NCBI GenBank assembly: GCA_023014365.1
Contig: JAEBUN010000005.1
Span: forward strand, 682,001 to 746,000
Direction: 5' to 3'
DNA: 64,000 nucleotides
Source: Lepiota brunneoincarnata
Lineage: Eukaryota; Basidiomycota; Agaricomycetes; Agaricales; Agaricaceae
The notes under the pieces are model-generated. The model was not told the origin of the DNA and did no database searches. It saw nothing but the letters and a program-made list of their open reading frames with translations. The stretch's first letter is position 1; each line of letters begins with the position of its first letter. Positions 1 through 11,849 of the stretch are shown here, one piece after another. A program made the translations under genes and the position numbers.

Positions 1-997
1 GAGAGGTGGGCGACCAAGGAGGGGGGGTGGACAAGGCAACTCAGGGCAGACTGTTTCGACTAGGGGATGAAGTCTTGCGGTTTGCATTAGCGCGTTTGAG
101 TGTCTGTCCTTATTTTGATGTTTCTTTGTTGCTAGTGACTGTGGCAGTAACCTCACCAGACTATGAACTGAGGTCTTTTTGTGTACATAATTCCTACCAA
201 CTCCAATAGTGGCGTGGGTTACGGCTTGCTTAGGCTCGAAATCACCTGGTACGAAGCGACCCTATGGGCAGCCAATGTGCCAATGCTCGGAGTGATTGGT
301 GCTCCCAACTCAGGGGTCCCTAGAGAGATGTGCGTGGAGATACTACCCTTGAATATCCCGACCCTCGACAGGAATACCCTTACCTTTCTATGGCGATACA
401 GAGGGTCACTTGATTATTTGACTAGTAAACGTCGAGTATCTCGCGGTTGAGCTCATCATTGCAACACCGCGCGCGAACACCCCCAGATTCCCGTGCACTC
501 TGGGTACCCCCTCCATTTGATGGCTAACAAGGTTCTCGGTCGTAATCCTCTTTTGTACCTTCTCCACCCACTTGTAACCAGAGTTGACGAAATCGTTTTG
601 AATAGCATACGGGAGATACCTCGAGAGAAAATTTAGTGATTGGACCAGGCGAGCCAGTTCCCTTGCAGTTTGCTCTGTGTTCGGTGGCCTCCAAGGACAC
701 GAACCCTGTGCCATCGTGAATATGTGACCTGGATATGATGCATGATGGGTGGAAACAGTTTCAGGTAATTTCGTATAGAACCTACAATGTCCCTCAGACC
801 GTTTTATCCGGAATTCCCACTCGAGAGGCTCTCAAAGATGCCATCATGACACTCCACCCTTCGAAGTTTTTTGAGGATGGAGGGTGGTATCTGCTCCCGG
901 CCGACCAATCCCCACCACCCGAAACCCACATACGTTCCCTCTTTTCTCTTTTGCTGGCCTTTCCAAGTTCATGGATATGTTATTTGTTCGATAGAAA
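1..997. other. No recognisable gene
   Basis: Only short open frames without recognisable domains are present. A minus-strand frame at 406-714 lies downstream of the F-box gene and might be a leftover 3' exon, but I see no motif that links it. I treat this stretch as unassigned. Confidence 0.4.
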
Positions 998-1989
998 TCA
1001 GACACAGACTTCAACTATGGAATCACTGGAGTCTAGGAAAGAGGTAGTATATCTACTCATCATTTTACCCATCACAGGCCTATCCACTCGTATTGTTAAA
1101 CTACGCAAGGAGCTTGGGGGTGTGATGGGTTTTTCGAGGGATTCAGCTATGTAATATCTCGAATAACAATTGATTATGTTCTTAAAATCAATCTGGAAGA
1201 ACTGGAGATTTATGCACCGCTGAAGGAGGCGAAGGCATTCCGCCATGGGAGGTGGGGATGTAAGCGTCAAATGAGTGAGCCCTTCGCAACTCGCATCCTG
1301 TAATTCATCCCCAGCTTCCTCTTCGGAACCACGCGCGCATAGAAAGTTCAGATCGAGGGACCAGCGGAGTCTGGTAAGACGTGGGAAACGGCCTTCGATC
1401 CAAGAAGAATGACCAGAGCTTTCGTGAAGTCTCTGCTGGGACGCAGAATCTACCTTCGATAACTGCTTCCTCCAATATCCACGGTTCACGATTTCCTCCA
1501 TCCCTTAGAACACTCTCAGTTCCCTGGAACCGCTGAAGAATCTCTTCCGCAGTGTCTTCATCAAACCAAATGTGAACGGAGCGCCATCTGTGTGCATACG
1601 AGAGGAGTAAGTCCAGAACTCTTGGGTCTGGAGAGTCTCCGTCATATGTCCATAATGAGATGTATAGGCATAGGGGTGCCTGCCCAGCGAGGGCTAGAAA
1701 GTGGGAAATGAGAGCATATGGAAGTCGGTACTCGATGGTGAATGTAGACCAGAGCGTCGGCGTAGAAAAAGCAACTTGTCGCCAATATTGGCAGATTTGG
1801 GAGATCAGGAGGGGACCTTCGTGTCTCCGAGGAGGGAGAGGTCGATCGTGAGTGAGATTCTGCAAGGATATCATTGGTGTAGAGTTGAAAGACTGTGCAT
1901 AGAATATCATATGGGAGTTTGTGGACTGGTGAGGCAAGCCCCCAGGTTAAGTTCATAGGTGATAGCGCTGGGGATCTTAGGCCTGCCAC
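998..1989 (-). CDS. F-box / LRR-like protein, reading frame disrupted
   Basis: The minus-strand frame starts with a typical basidiomycete F-box (LPYDILCTVFQLYTND, about 1850-1935). It changes frame and continues with the family motif ISQICQYWRQVAFSTPTLW and then a helical stretch ending RFCVPAETSRKLWSFFLD. It changes frame again into GRFPRLTRLRW and LTHLTLTSPPPMAECLRLLQ, the leucine-rich part that usually follows. F-box proteins of this kind are thought to be substrate receptors of SCF ubiquitin ligases, and the class is greatly expanded in Agaricomycetes. The second shift (near 1405) behaves like one surplus base; the first (near 1850) could be a shift or an unrecognised intron. The start may lie upstream of 1989 and the 3' end is uncertain. 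Family is fairly certain; whether the gene is intact is not. Confidence 0.55.
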
Positions 1990-2725
1990 GTAGAAGTCAT
2001 TTTATAGATTCCTGGTCTTATTCGCTTTGAGGGGTCCGCCCCCTTACTCTCCGGAAGATAAGTTACGATCAGCTCGCTGAATGGGTTGTGGGTAATAAGA
2101 TACATACGCAGGTGCTGTAGGTGATTTCTTTGGAACACAGGTCATAGGTTTTACATAGCTCCTGGCCCCGCACTAAATGGCTCCCAGGACTAGGACCAAT
2201 GGAGGATAGGCAACAACATCTGAGTCCAATAACAGATGTCAGAACATCATGATCAGTGCGGCACGCCACTCTGGCATGAACAATCGTTCACCCGTCGACG
2301 CGGCTTCCCTGACCTTCTGACGCTCAGCACTCAACTTCGACTTGATGATATCTGAAAAGGCATTGCAACTGTGCGTCATTTCTGACACCGTTAATGCAGC
2401 TCTGTTGATACTATCAGACACGGGCCGAATTCCGACCCCGAGCAAGCCTCATAAGAACAGAAGTGGACGGGGAAATTTCTGTCTTAGGACTCTCATATCA
2501 CCGGCGATGAATTCCATGATTGATATGTCTTTACGCTGGGAATGCAATAAGAATACAATATCCATGCACCACACACAGTCTGATCTAAATCGCTTGGGGT
2601 CAATCTATGGAACGTCCTTAGTAGTCCGGAAAAATATCAATTATATGTATGCAAGTTCGACCCCGTAATTCTGCATGGACCAAACATCTTGGAGCAGAGG
2701 CGGCCAAATCCGAGCACCTGAGATA

Positions 2726-4110
2726 CTAAACATGGGGGATAATGGAGATCCATTCAGCGTTTTTGCATACGCTCGGTAGGTGCGATCGTGGTGTCGTAAA
2801 TGCGAGAACAATGAGAATACTCCGGGCAAAGATTGCTGGGGCGGCCATCAATCCTGCCAGGGTTTCGAAGAGATGGGTGTGGTCCTGTAACTGATCGCGA
2901 CCTTTCACATAGTAAAACCCTGAGGCGCAGAGTCCCATGAGGGCCTCCACTGTTATGAACAAGGCAGGAATACGCCAGAGAATCTGCTCGACTGGTGTTG
3001 GAAAAGAGGAGCATCAAGAGAGAAGATGAAAGGCGCCAAAGAGCACCCCAACACGGCCATGCTAGGAGGGAATACTAAATTGATGTCATGCATTTCCGCA
3101 CCGAACATGGGAACTCGGGCTGAGACGTTTCTATGTTTCGAGTCGTCGCTACTGTATAATTTCATTAGGGGATGAAGCAATCCAACCACGAGTCTGTAGG
3201 AAACTCGACAAGCCACGAACCAAATCTTCCCAGAAAAGGTAAGAATTCTGTCGCTCTCTCTTGCATCATAAGCAAATTTTCGCCATATCCGGCTCCTCTC
3301 CCGGACAGCCTCCTCAGAACTGTCGTACTTGTCTGCGTCCATCTCTTCCAGCTCACCCTCTCTGGAAAATATAGGGACCGAAACGGGCACGTTCTGCGGC
3401 TTGTTCCACCACAATGTATACGTGATAATGTTGAGGACCGCGGAAGCGAGGGTGATGACCTCGAGTTCGGTCAATGGGAGGTGTTCCAGTGTCCGCGCAA
3501 GGCACTGAAGGACGAACCACGTCGTCTGCATGAGGATAAGCAGCCCTGCGAGAAAGTCCCCCTTGCTTCTATCAACGATGTCCTCTGTTGATACCCTTGG
3601 TGCCCTAATATCCCCCCGCTCAATCATTTCTACCAGCGTAGCAAAGTTGAGTACTTTCACTGGTTTCCCGTGTTCGTTAAACACAAAACCGCCCACCTGC
3701 ACAAAAAATCCATGCGCAAGCGTCCAAACCCGCCTCGAATGCTGATCCGGGGCTCCCACTCAGCATCTGTGCCACCGACTTGCTAGTATGGTTGTCGACT
3801 TTCAAGGTCTATATGAGTTGTCGTATGATTATCGGAATGCCAATAGCTACTGACCTCCCTGGTTGAACGCTTGGTTATATTCCCTCGCAATTCTTCCAGC
3901 GGCGACCCGCCGTCGCATTGCCCACATTGCCATAAATTCAGGTGCAAGGATCGCATATATCATTATCACCAGCTGTCGCTTGAACCGTACCCATGCTGAA
4001 TCCATTGGGCCAGGTAGATTGGGGTATACCGCAGCCCATGTACAAGCGAATATCGTGGCGAGACAGTTCCAAACGATCTCGGTAACCTGGCGATCGCGTC
4101 AAGGGCAAGT
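2726..4110 (-). CDS. Agaricomycete multi-spanning membrane protein, probably disrupted
   Basis: The minus strand encodes a widespread but functionally uncharacterised Agaricomycete membrane family. Recognisable segments in order are TWAAVYPNLPGPMDS and MIYAILAPEFMAMWA (about 3950-4040), AGRIAREYNQAF, WTLAHGFFVQVGGFVF, DRSKGDFLAGLLILMQTTWF, a hydrophobic stretch followed by WWNKPQNV, and C-terminal WRIPALFITVEAL with EWISIIPHV before the stop at 2726. An exon of about 805 bases lies between 2953 and 3759; another spans about 3868-4085. In the 3' part, near 3010-3050, the frame needs a one-base change and then meets an in-frame TGA where the family has tryptophan (HLLS-stop-xxxFPTPVEQ). A roughly 70-bp intron could bypass this but would remove a conserved segment, so I favour a damaged gene. 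The first exon is not identified and could extend to about 4250. Confidence 0.55.
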
Positions 4111-4250
4111 CTCAGGAAATGTCAACTCACGGCTGAAGAGAACATTTCCAGAGAAAACGAAGCCACGACATGGGGATAGTGCGATAAGAAAACTGGAGGA
4201 TGTTTGAGAGGCAGCGAAGAGCAGGGTAAGCAAAGCAAGCATTGACCTCA

Positions 4251-7200
4251 AGTTGGACGCCAACTTTAGGGCCCTCTAGGCTTATTATCGTGTATAGCTG
4301 CCTGATCCCGGTTTCTACGTCGACCAACGCCTGCTTAGCAAACTTATGCGTATCAGCGCTGTCTCTGAGCTCAAACTCAGCAGTCATCCCATACATCTGC
4401 TCCCATCGTGACTATGGCTATGACTTGGCAACGCAGCTGAGATAGTCGGTGTGTCATCAATTAACAATGTTCTGTGTCTTCGCTATCAGAAGTCCATGTC
4501 AGCCGCGTGAGATACCTAATCCCACGGGAGGAAGGACCTACTGGCGCGGGAACCAGAAACACTGTATTTGTTGCTCAGAGGAAGGGGGATATTGGGCAGA
4601 AGCGACGACAGGAATCACTGCAGTCGCATCCTTCAGATCTATTTTACCAGTGATATATCCTGCGTTACTCCCGCCTTCAACTCCACAATATTTCAAGGAT
4701 GAATATTCCAGGAAGCGTACTTTCTATTCGGTGCTAAGGAACAGATCCAAAACGAGGGATATCATGATTCTGTTCCGTGATTTCGCCCCGACCGCCATCT
4801 GGACACCTGGATTAGCCTCACCCGGCGAAACGGGACATACATCACAGCGCCTTCCCACTCTGAGCGCCGTCCAGACACAGCGTCGATACAGTGTTCACGG
4901 AGCGGGCAATGGGACACTCGCATCATGCCTATGATCATATTGAGATCATGCTTCAGGGGGGCGAACAAACTGATTGTGAGAGCATGCGGGACTGGAGCAG
5001 TCAGCCCCCAAGAGAGTTAGAGAAGGTACAGGGGTGAGTCAAGCTCGATGGCCAAGGGGTTTGGCCAGTCGTGATGGCTATATCAAAATATTCGAGTCGG
5101 GGACAATGTGTAACAACTCGTAGACATTCGCAGGAGAGGGGGGGGGTTTCCGGGGTTAATTCAGTCGAACAGTCCCAGGTGGGTACCTCGAGAAGGGCGA
5201 TTGAGTCTGTGGACAGATCTCAGCAAAAGCTCCTCAGATTTGGGATGCAGGGTAAGATTGACAGCAAATTTGGCCCCTTTCATGGAGCATTTCATATAGA
5301 TCGTGAAAACTTGCTGATGGGAACTTCTCCGGGGTGGGCGCGGTGATACTGTCCACCTTTTCCAGGAACCTGTGGGCCGCTATCTCTGAAGAGCAGAAGG
5401 GATTGGTGGGAGACGAGTTTCAGCAGACGAGACCGAAGTCGCGTGCGGACCCGTTTCGCATCTCCTGACCCGGTGTTCATTGTGGGGGGGGGGGTTTGGA
5501 AGCTAAGGCGTCGGTCGGCCAGATGGTACTGTCTATGGTATTTAAGGCATACACCCCAAGTGGACTGGCGGGTGAGCAAGCGCATGTTTTTTTGCTTTCG
5601 TGGATCTGTCGTTCATAATCGCGCACGTAATATGCTTGACTGTGGTCTGGTCAGTACAGCGTCGAGCTGGAATACGGCAGGTTAGCTTGAAGATTTCACC
5701 TGGGCCACCGAAATCATCTCAGCACGGCGTTCCGTGTAGCACACAAAGATGCATATTCGGTGTGACGTGACGCGTTGGGATCACAGTACATGTGTCACGC
5801 TGTTTCCTTCAGTACTCACATAGACGCCTACATGTGTGTGTTAACTTTTAAGGTATCTGGCTTTGCAGAACCTTCGAAGGTGGGAAACCCTGTCCTTGAA
5901 ACTTACTGAGACGTCTCGTTTTGAGAATCTGCACCAGTAAAGCTCGCGACCAGATGAGATATGTCATATGGAGTCTCTCCGAGGTCAAGGGGCGCTCGGC
6001 CACCTCTAATTCTTGGGGATATAATGCCTAACCTTGACTAATCAGACAGGCTTTAAGCTCTATGAAAGACCAGAAGGGGGAAAAACCTACCAATGCAGTA
6101 CTTCGGAGTTAGAACTTAGGGGAAGGGGGAAGCAATTACTGGAGGCTCTGACGGACTGACTACATCGTCACGAGTGTTCCGTCCACGCGATTATACAAAG
6201 ATAATGGTCGAGGGTGGATTTTTTTCGCTCCCTAGGCCCTAAGTATTTTGGGTGTTCAGCTCTACGGGTGGGGAATGAATGCTCTGAGGTTGGTGCATGC
6301 GTGTCTCAGGATCTGCGGGTCTCCTTCGATGGACGTGTTCGGGGACTCATAATGCCGTGGAACTCTTCAAAGCTCCGAGAAGCTTAAAAAATTCTTCGGA
6401 GTGTGTCGCAGAAGATAAATAGAGAAACGGTGATTTATGCGCACGCAGCTATTTCGTGACTTGGCACCTCGCACTTAGGATAGGAAATAGAAACACAACT
6501 TGGGACACTCGAGCGTCAAAATCAATAGTGTCCGCTTTCCCGCGGAGGCGTCTCTCCTCCAAAGAGGGGTCACCGTGTTCGTTGCCTCCGTATTGTGACT
6601 GGAGATTTTTTGATTCGGCCAAAACTTCCATCTGCCCAAAGCAGGCTGGTGACCACAGGCCAGGAAACAGCCAACAGCCCGTGCTAACACACAGCCTGAG
6701 TGATCGGGATATGCATACTTATCTCATTAACACGACTGCTGAAAATATATTTGGCATATTCATTCAAGTGGAGATTGCCGGTCAGACGCTGCCTTTTGCG
6801 CAGAGCGTATAGAACCTCAGATACATAGTAGCGCGGCAGGGAAAGCAGAGAACTCCGCCGTGTTAAATTATTCGTGCAGGTCGGCTCAATTGATTGCTGA
6901 CCTCATTCAACGGTCGTGTGGACAACCCATCAAGCGATCAGCAGGGTCTCCTACCGAGAAATTCTCGTAGATGCTGTTGTTCTGATCATTTTCCGCACCT
7001 CTAAACCGGTTATAGGGGTACCCAAGGTGCAGTTTACCTTCATTGGTAAGCTCATGCCCATGACAAAAATTACGCTGGTACATGCCTCTGGTGAACGCTA
7101 GCATAATCCACCCTAGTGGACTTTAGTGTGACCTGCAAGTGGTACTTCGCCATCTATGTGTCCTCCACTTATCTCACATGGTGCCTATATTTGTCCAAGA

Positions 7201-7424
7201 GTTTAAACGTTCATCTCTTGACAGGCTCTCAATCAGGTGCTGTCATCGGTGACCATAGTACCTTTGGAATGGCAGGGCGATAGGGCTTCTCGTGATGATG
7301 GGGTATGATTATGAGCCATAGTGAGACCACCCACAACCTCTATCATACGTTATCAGCCGATGTTGCCGATCAGTTGCTTCATAACGTATTAAAATCCAGG
7401 GTGCTCTACCCTAACAGCTCTCCA
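4251..7424. other. Gene-poor region, nothing recognised
   Basis: All open frames here are short and show no domain. Long G-runs occur (for example near 5140 and 5487). No terminal repeats, transposase or reverse transcriptase motifs were seen. It could hold very old transposon remnants that cannot be recognised by eye. Confidence 0.4.
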
Positions 7425-9078
7425 ATGACTGAACAGTTCCCCCCCATCCCTCCTAACATTAGCCAACTGTGAGTCTAATAACCTCTTGTCGTTCATGTTG
7501 CTCGTCACGGGCACTGAGGATGCTTCCGTCTGCCTAGGGCAGGACCAGCTGTAAGCCCTTTGGACTTAGCTCTGCGCCTATTCGTTCACTAAAATTGGGT
7601 GGACGATCAGTTCTTAGGATTATATCTGAATGGCAGTCTCTTCGGAATTTTGGTCATGCAATATTGTGAGGACAATGCTTATTCTCAGTATGCCCCCGGC
7701 TCATCCCTGATTACGAAGATGATTATTGCTTGAAATTCGGTGACGACCCGAAATGGCTAAGGTACACAGGTGCGTCATTTGAATCGTCACCGTTACCCCC
7801 CGGCCTTTCATTTCATTCGTCGTTCAGTACATTTTCAACTCGTCCTCGAGTCTGTTCAGACAGTGATGACACTTGCCGATGGTTTTCATTGGTTTGTATT
7901 TGGCTACGGAAATATAGCAAAGCTAGGGGAATTTTTCCTGTCTTGGCTCGATGGACCAATGATGACTTCTGCAATCGCCCTTATATCACAAGGGGTGTAT
8001 TGTTGGAGGATATATCATGTCAGCAGATGGAAGATCCCTACATTTACTATTGCCATTGTGCGTATTCGGACGCTTGACATAGAACTTTTGACAGATTAAC
8101 TCACATTATTTTTGTCAGTTTGCCTGCGGCCAGGTCGCTGGAGGAATTGGGTTGAGTGTTATTGTGCGGTTTAGGCATTGGAAATACTTTGTGGGCTGGT
8201 ACTAAATGATCTTCCCTTCAGGCCAACAAGTTAAACACAATCGGAAAAGGACCTGCTACTTTCCACCTCTTTTTAACTGTAGGCGGCCATCCTTAATTAT
8301 GAAGTCGAGTGGAGCTAATCAAACATAGCTGTGGACTGTGTGCAGTGCGGTAGCAGATATCCTCATCGCCATCTTGATGACTTATATAGTGAGAGTTCTC
8401 AAGAGTTTATTCGATGGGACAATGTGTTCACCCTGCCGCGCAGCTCCTCTTCTCTACCAGCGGTTTATTTCAAAAAAGAACCGCAGTGATCACACGACTC
8501 ATCAGGTTGATCATCGAGACCAATACAGCTACTGGTGCGTTGTGTGAAACTGTGTTCTTCTAGATGAAGATTGATATCTGTAAAAGCTGCGGTTGCTATG
8601 GTTGTCCTGGTCACAATGACTCTCAAGTCTATTGCGCCTCCGGTATGTAAATGCGGTAAAACTGAAAGAAGTCCCTGCTAACAATGTCATCAGGCCACTA
8701 GTTACTTCCTTTGTCCGTGAGTCAATAGTCCGTCCTGGATATGGCTAGTGTTAATGATATTAATGACAGAGGATACGTCTTAGGCAAATTGTGAGCAGCC
8801 TGAGGCCGCTAATAGTGTGGGATTGATGCCAACTTTCACACAGATATAGCAACTCCTTCATAGCCATGCTGAACAATCGCCGTGATGGATCAGATGGAGA
8901 TGATTTCCAGCCTAGCAATTCCCCCGAAACGCGCCACAGCTGGAATAATCAAAACCATCGCGTGGAGCGTTTTAAGGTATCGAGCGTCAAGGGAAATTCC
9001 ACCCACACGGGGGCCGCCGTAAACCTCGAACTTGGACGACCAGTCCAGCTGAGAGGAGAGGGGGGGGATGAGGGATGA
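7425..9078 (+). CDS. DUF6534 domain membrane protein, 13 exons
   Basis: I can join exons at 7425-7468, 7538-7550, 7611-7665, 7719-7769, 7828-8057, 8119-8163, 8222-8278, 8329-8388, 8444-8534, 8587-8642, 8694-8716, 8770-8790 and 8844-9078. All introns are GT-AG and all phases agree, giving about 326 residues, a normal length for the family. The N-terminus (MTEQFPPIPPNISQLAGPAF, then a helix with LNGSLFGILVMQ) and DDPKWLRYT are typical. Further family marks are QTVMTLADGFHWFVFGYGN, LWTVCSAVADILIAILMTY, FQKRTAVITRLIRLIIETN (the DUF6534 core) and GKLYSNSFIAMLNNR before a polar tail. The protein should have about seven membrane helices; molecular function is unknown for the family. Exon 2 is only 13 bp. 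No frame break is needed anywhere, which supports an intact gene. Confidence 0.85.
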
Positions 9079-9603
9079 GGTAGTGCTGATTGGGGTGCAG
9101 TAGTGGTGGAAGATTCGTTTGCATTTTTATATTGCCGCTGGGCGGCGTGAGTGCAACCGGTGCCTCGTCATGTATGTAGTTCTAGAATGTAATAGTATAT
9201 TCCAGCCACTTGCTGGTTCGGTGAGTGTGTCTGTCGTTGTGACGATGACACCTAAGCCACGTTCGTACCAGTGTGCCACTCATAAGAATCGAATCCATTC
9301 ACCTGTTCATGAGTTGCTCTCATTCCTGCATATGTCACTCATATCAGAGCACTGTAGGAACAAGGAGAATTGACACGGCATGCTTCCACAATGATAAATC
9401 GCAACTGGAGTGCCTGAAACCATCGTATTATCGGCCGAGTCTCTAATACGGTTCGAATTACTACTTGACTTAGAATCGTACCTGTTTCAATGTCTCCATT
9501 CCGTGAGCGGAGCATTTGAGGGTTTGATGGTGCAGACCCTCACAAATCTCCGAGCCAACTAGTCTCACTATTTTGTGATGGCACAAACGCCACCAGTATC
9601 CAT
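9079..9603. other. Intergenic, convergent 3' ends
   Basis: This spacer lies between the DUF6534 gene (plus) and MDM12 (minus), which converge here. No coding region, repeat or RNA gene is evident. Confidence 0.4.
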
Positions 9604-11010
9604 TTATCTTTCCCCCATAACAAGCGTATGAAAATTCGGAAACACAAGCTCCTCCTCCACCGTCTTCCGAATCACATCCTGAATGAATTTCTCAACTCGC
9701 GTCACATTCTTCAACACATGCTTGTCCGCCTGCCCAATCTCGCTCTCAATAAATATTGAGGGCAGCAGCCGTTGACCAGCCGGTAAAATTGGCTTCTTCG
9801 GCCGCCCAGGTTGAGTAGTTGGATGGTACCCCAACGGATTCTTGGTAGGGGCGGTAGGAGAATTCGCATTTGATGTTGTAGTGGTGGTATTAGAATTGGG
9901 TTTGAAGCTGGGCGACGAAGAGAGGCCCGGTGCACCCATAATGATAGAATCTTCCAGCTCGGGAGGAGGCGTGCTCGTATTGCTCCCACTATCCTTCATC
10001 AGCCCCCTGATTTCACGCTCAACCCCCGTCACAGGAGAGCTACTCGAATTCAACGACGAATTCGAACCCGTACTCAGATTCAATCCATTCGGCCGCCCCC
10101 TTGTTCCAGCCGGTCCATATGGATCGAGATCGTCGAGGATGCACAGGTGCACCCGTTTTCGCTCGCCTTCGTACGCGACCGCTAGCTCCCCATTGAACAC
10201 AAGTCCGGTAACGGAGAGCCGTATAGGAAGGGACATGAACATTGGTGATGGGTAATTGATCAGCAGAGAAGTTTGCAGAGATATGCGAAGGTTAGAGTGC
10301 CAATTGATATGCAGGTGAAGTTGTAGATTTGGGTGGGGGTTGGGTGATGGTTCCGGTAGTGGCGGTGGAAGATGGGGAGGTTGGGTTGTCGCAGATTGAG
10401 GAAGGTTTGTTGGTGGACCTTCGCTATGTTCAGAAGAACCATCTCGTTGTCGCTGGCCTCGGTTTGGAGACGTCACGAAAGGCGTCGCAGGTGACGGGCT
10501 TCGGTAAATGGGAACGTCTACCCCGGTAGCATATGACGGGGACTTTGTTGGATAGTCAGCAAAGCACGGGGGCCGGCTTAACCCAGAACTCCAGGGATCC
10601 ATAGCAGTCGGTATTGCAGTTGCGGTGAAGTAGTCTCCAGATCCGCCATAACCATGATGTCGCAAATATTGCTGGTCTCCAGCTCCGGGATCCCGCCTCA
10701 CACCCGCGCGCCTTGAAACCCACTCGAAATCCTCTTCATCCTCCAGTCCGGTACCTGCCATCCCACCCTCAGTGACTTTCACTGGCCCATGACAATTCTC
10801 GTCCTCGTCATCTTCCAAAAAGTCACGGTAAATGTCCCTTAAATCGACGAGTTCGACGTCGGGTGCATTCGAACCGAAATCTAGGGATGTGACATGGACA
10901 GGTCCGATAAAAGACGGTCTCTCTGAATTTTCGAGCTGGCGATTAAGGATGTCAACGAGGTGGTTTGCGAGGGATGCGTCTAGTTTGAGCCAGTCGAGGT
11001 CGATCGACAT
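9604..11010 (-). CDS. MDM12: Mdm12, ERMES complex SMP-domain subunit
   Basis: A single uninterrupted frame of 468 residues. It opens with MSIDLDWLKLDASLANHLVD and continues SFIGPVHVTSLDFGSNAPDVELVDLRDIYRDF, the signature of Mdm12. A long proline/serine-rich insert (about residues 100-220) precedes the second half of the SMP lipid-binding domain (LSVTGLVFNGELAVAYEGERKRVHLCILDD). The C-terminus is SIFIESEIGQADKHVLKNVTRVEKFIQDVIRKTVEEELVFPNF, also diagnostic. Mdm12 is the cytosolic linker of the ER-mitochondria encounter structure with Mmm1, Mdm10 and Mdm34 and transfers phospholipids between the two organelles. The length is in the range of basidiomycete orthologues, which have such low-complexity inserts. 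No intron or frame break is needed. Upstream lies a roughly 840-bp gap to the divergent NLR gene. Confidence 0.95.
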   Translation of the reverse strand: MSIDLDWLKLDASLANHLVDILNRQLENSERPSFIGPVHVTSLDFGSNAPDVELVDLRDIYRDFLEDDEDENCHGPVKVTEGGMAGTGLEDEEDFEWVSRRAGVRRDPGAGDQQYLRHHGYGGSGDYFTATAIPTAMDPWSSGLSRPPCFADYPTKSPSYATGVDVPIYRSPSPATPFVTSPNRGQRQRDGSSEHSEGPPTNLPQSATTQPPHLPPPLPEPSPNPHPNLQLHLHINWHSNLRISLQTSLLINYPSPMFMSLPIRLSVTGLVFNGELAVAYEGERKRVHLCILDDLDPYGPAGTRGRPNGLNLSTGSNSSLNSSSSPVTGVEREIRGLMKDSGSNTSTPPPELEDSIIMGAPGLSSSPSFKPNSNTTTTTSNANSPTAPTKNPLGYHPTTQPGRPKKPILPAGQRLLPSIFIESEIGQADKHVLKNVTRVEKFIQDVIRKTVEEELVFPNFHTLVMGER

Positions 11011-11849
11011 CGCTGTCAGTTGATGAGTTAGTATGTCACATGCAAAATGCAGGACCTTACAACAATGGTAGAACCCGCCAAGTTATAGTGGAGGCGAGCG
11101 ATGGAGAGAACGGGGAGCATTGAGCCAAGATTGTGCAACCCCGCTGGCCATATATATTCACGTGATCGTTTTCGCTGCGGGACGTACTCCTTACATTAAT
11201 GTTATAACCAGTTCGTGAAATAACCAGAAGAGAAAAAAACACTCCTATCTTCCTTGCCACGGTACCCACAAATCCCATTCTACATATTCTTAGGGATGGG
11301 AGAGATTTGTGTTAATACTCCGATACTACATCAATCGAATAGGCGCTAAGGGGCAGTTGCCGGACATTCCAGCGCGTGTCCACAGCCTCGACTTGCCCTC
11401 ACTTATCCTCATACCATTGCACACCCTGCTCATGGAACCGCGACCCCACTCAAAAGATCCCTACAGTGTATCCCAACAAGAGAACAATTCATCCCACCTT
11501 CCATCTCTTCTAAGCGGAAATCCTGGTATTCGTTCCACTGATATGAGACGTCTGGTGAGTCGCCTCGTTTTCGACCTGATTTCTGCGCCCCATTTGATGC
11601 TGGTGTTGATAGGGTCTGGGTAAGCGCAGACGGAGCACCGATGAAACAGTGAATCTTTCCAAGCGGCCACACACTGTCATTGAACCGCCGCCGAGCACGG
11701 CAGCCAGTATGTTGCTCGTGCTTAAAAAAATCAACCTTTTTCCTTATCCAACGTGTATAGCTAGTCAAGTTCGACATGAACCCCCACGTGGGGCTGAAGA
11801 CTTTCTGGCGTTGGATGCCTGCTGTGCGCTGTTTACTGTTACAAGTTGA
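11011..11849. other. Divergent promoter region of MDM12 and NLR
   Basis: MDM12 reads leftward and the NLR rightward from this gap. No conserved coding sequence was recognised. It may contain 5' UTR or a first exon of the NLR that I cannot place. Confidence 0.35.
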
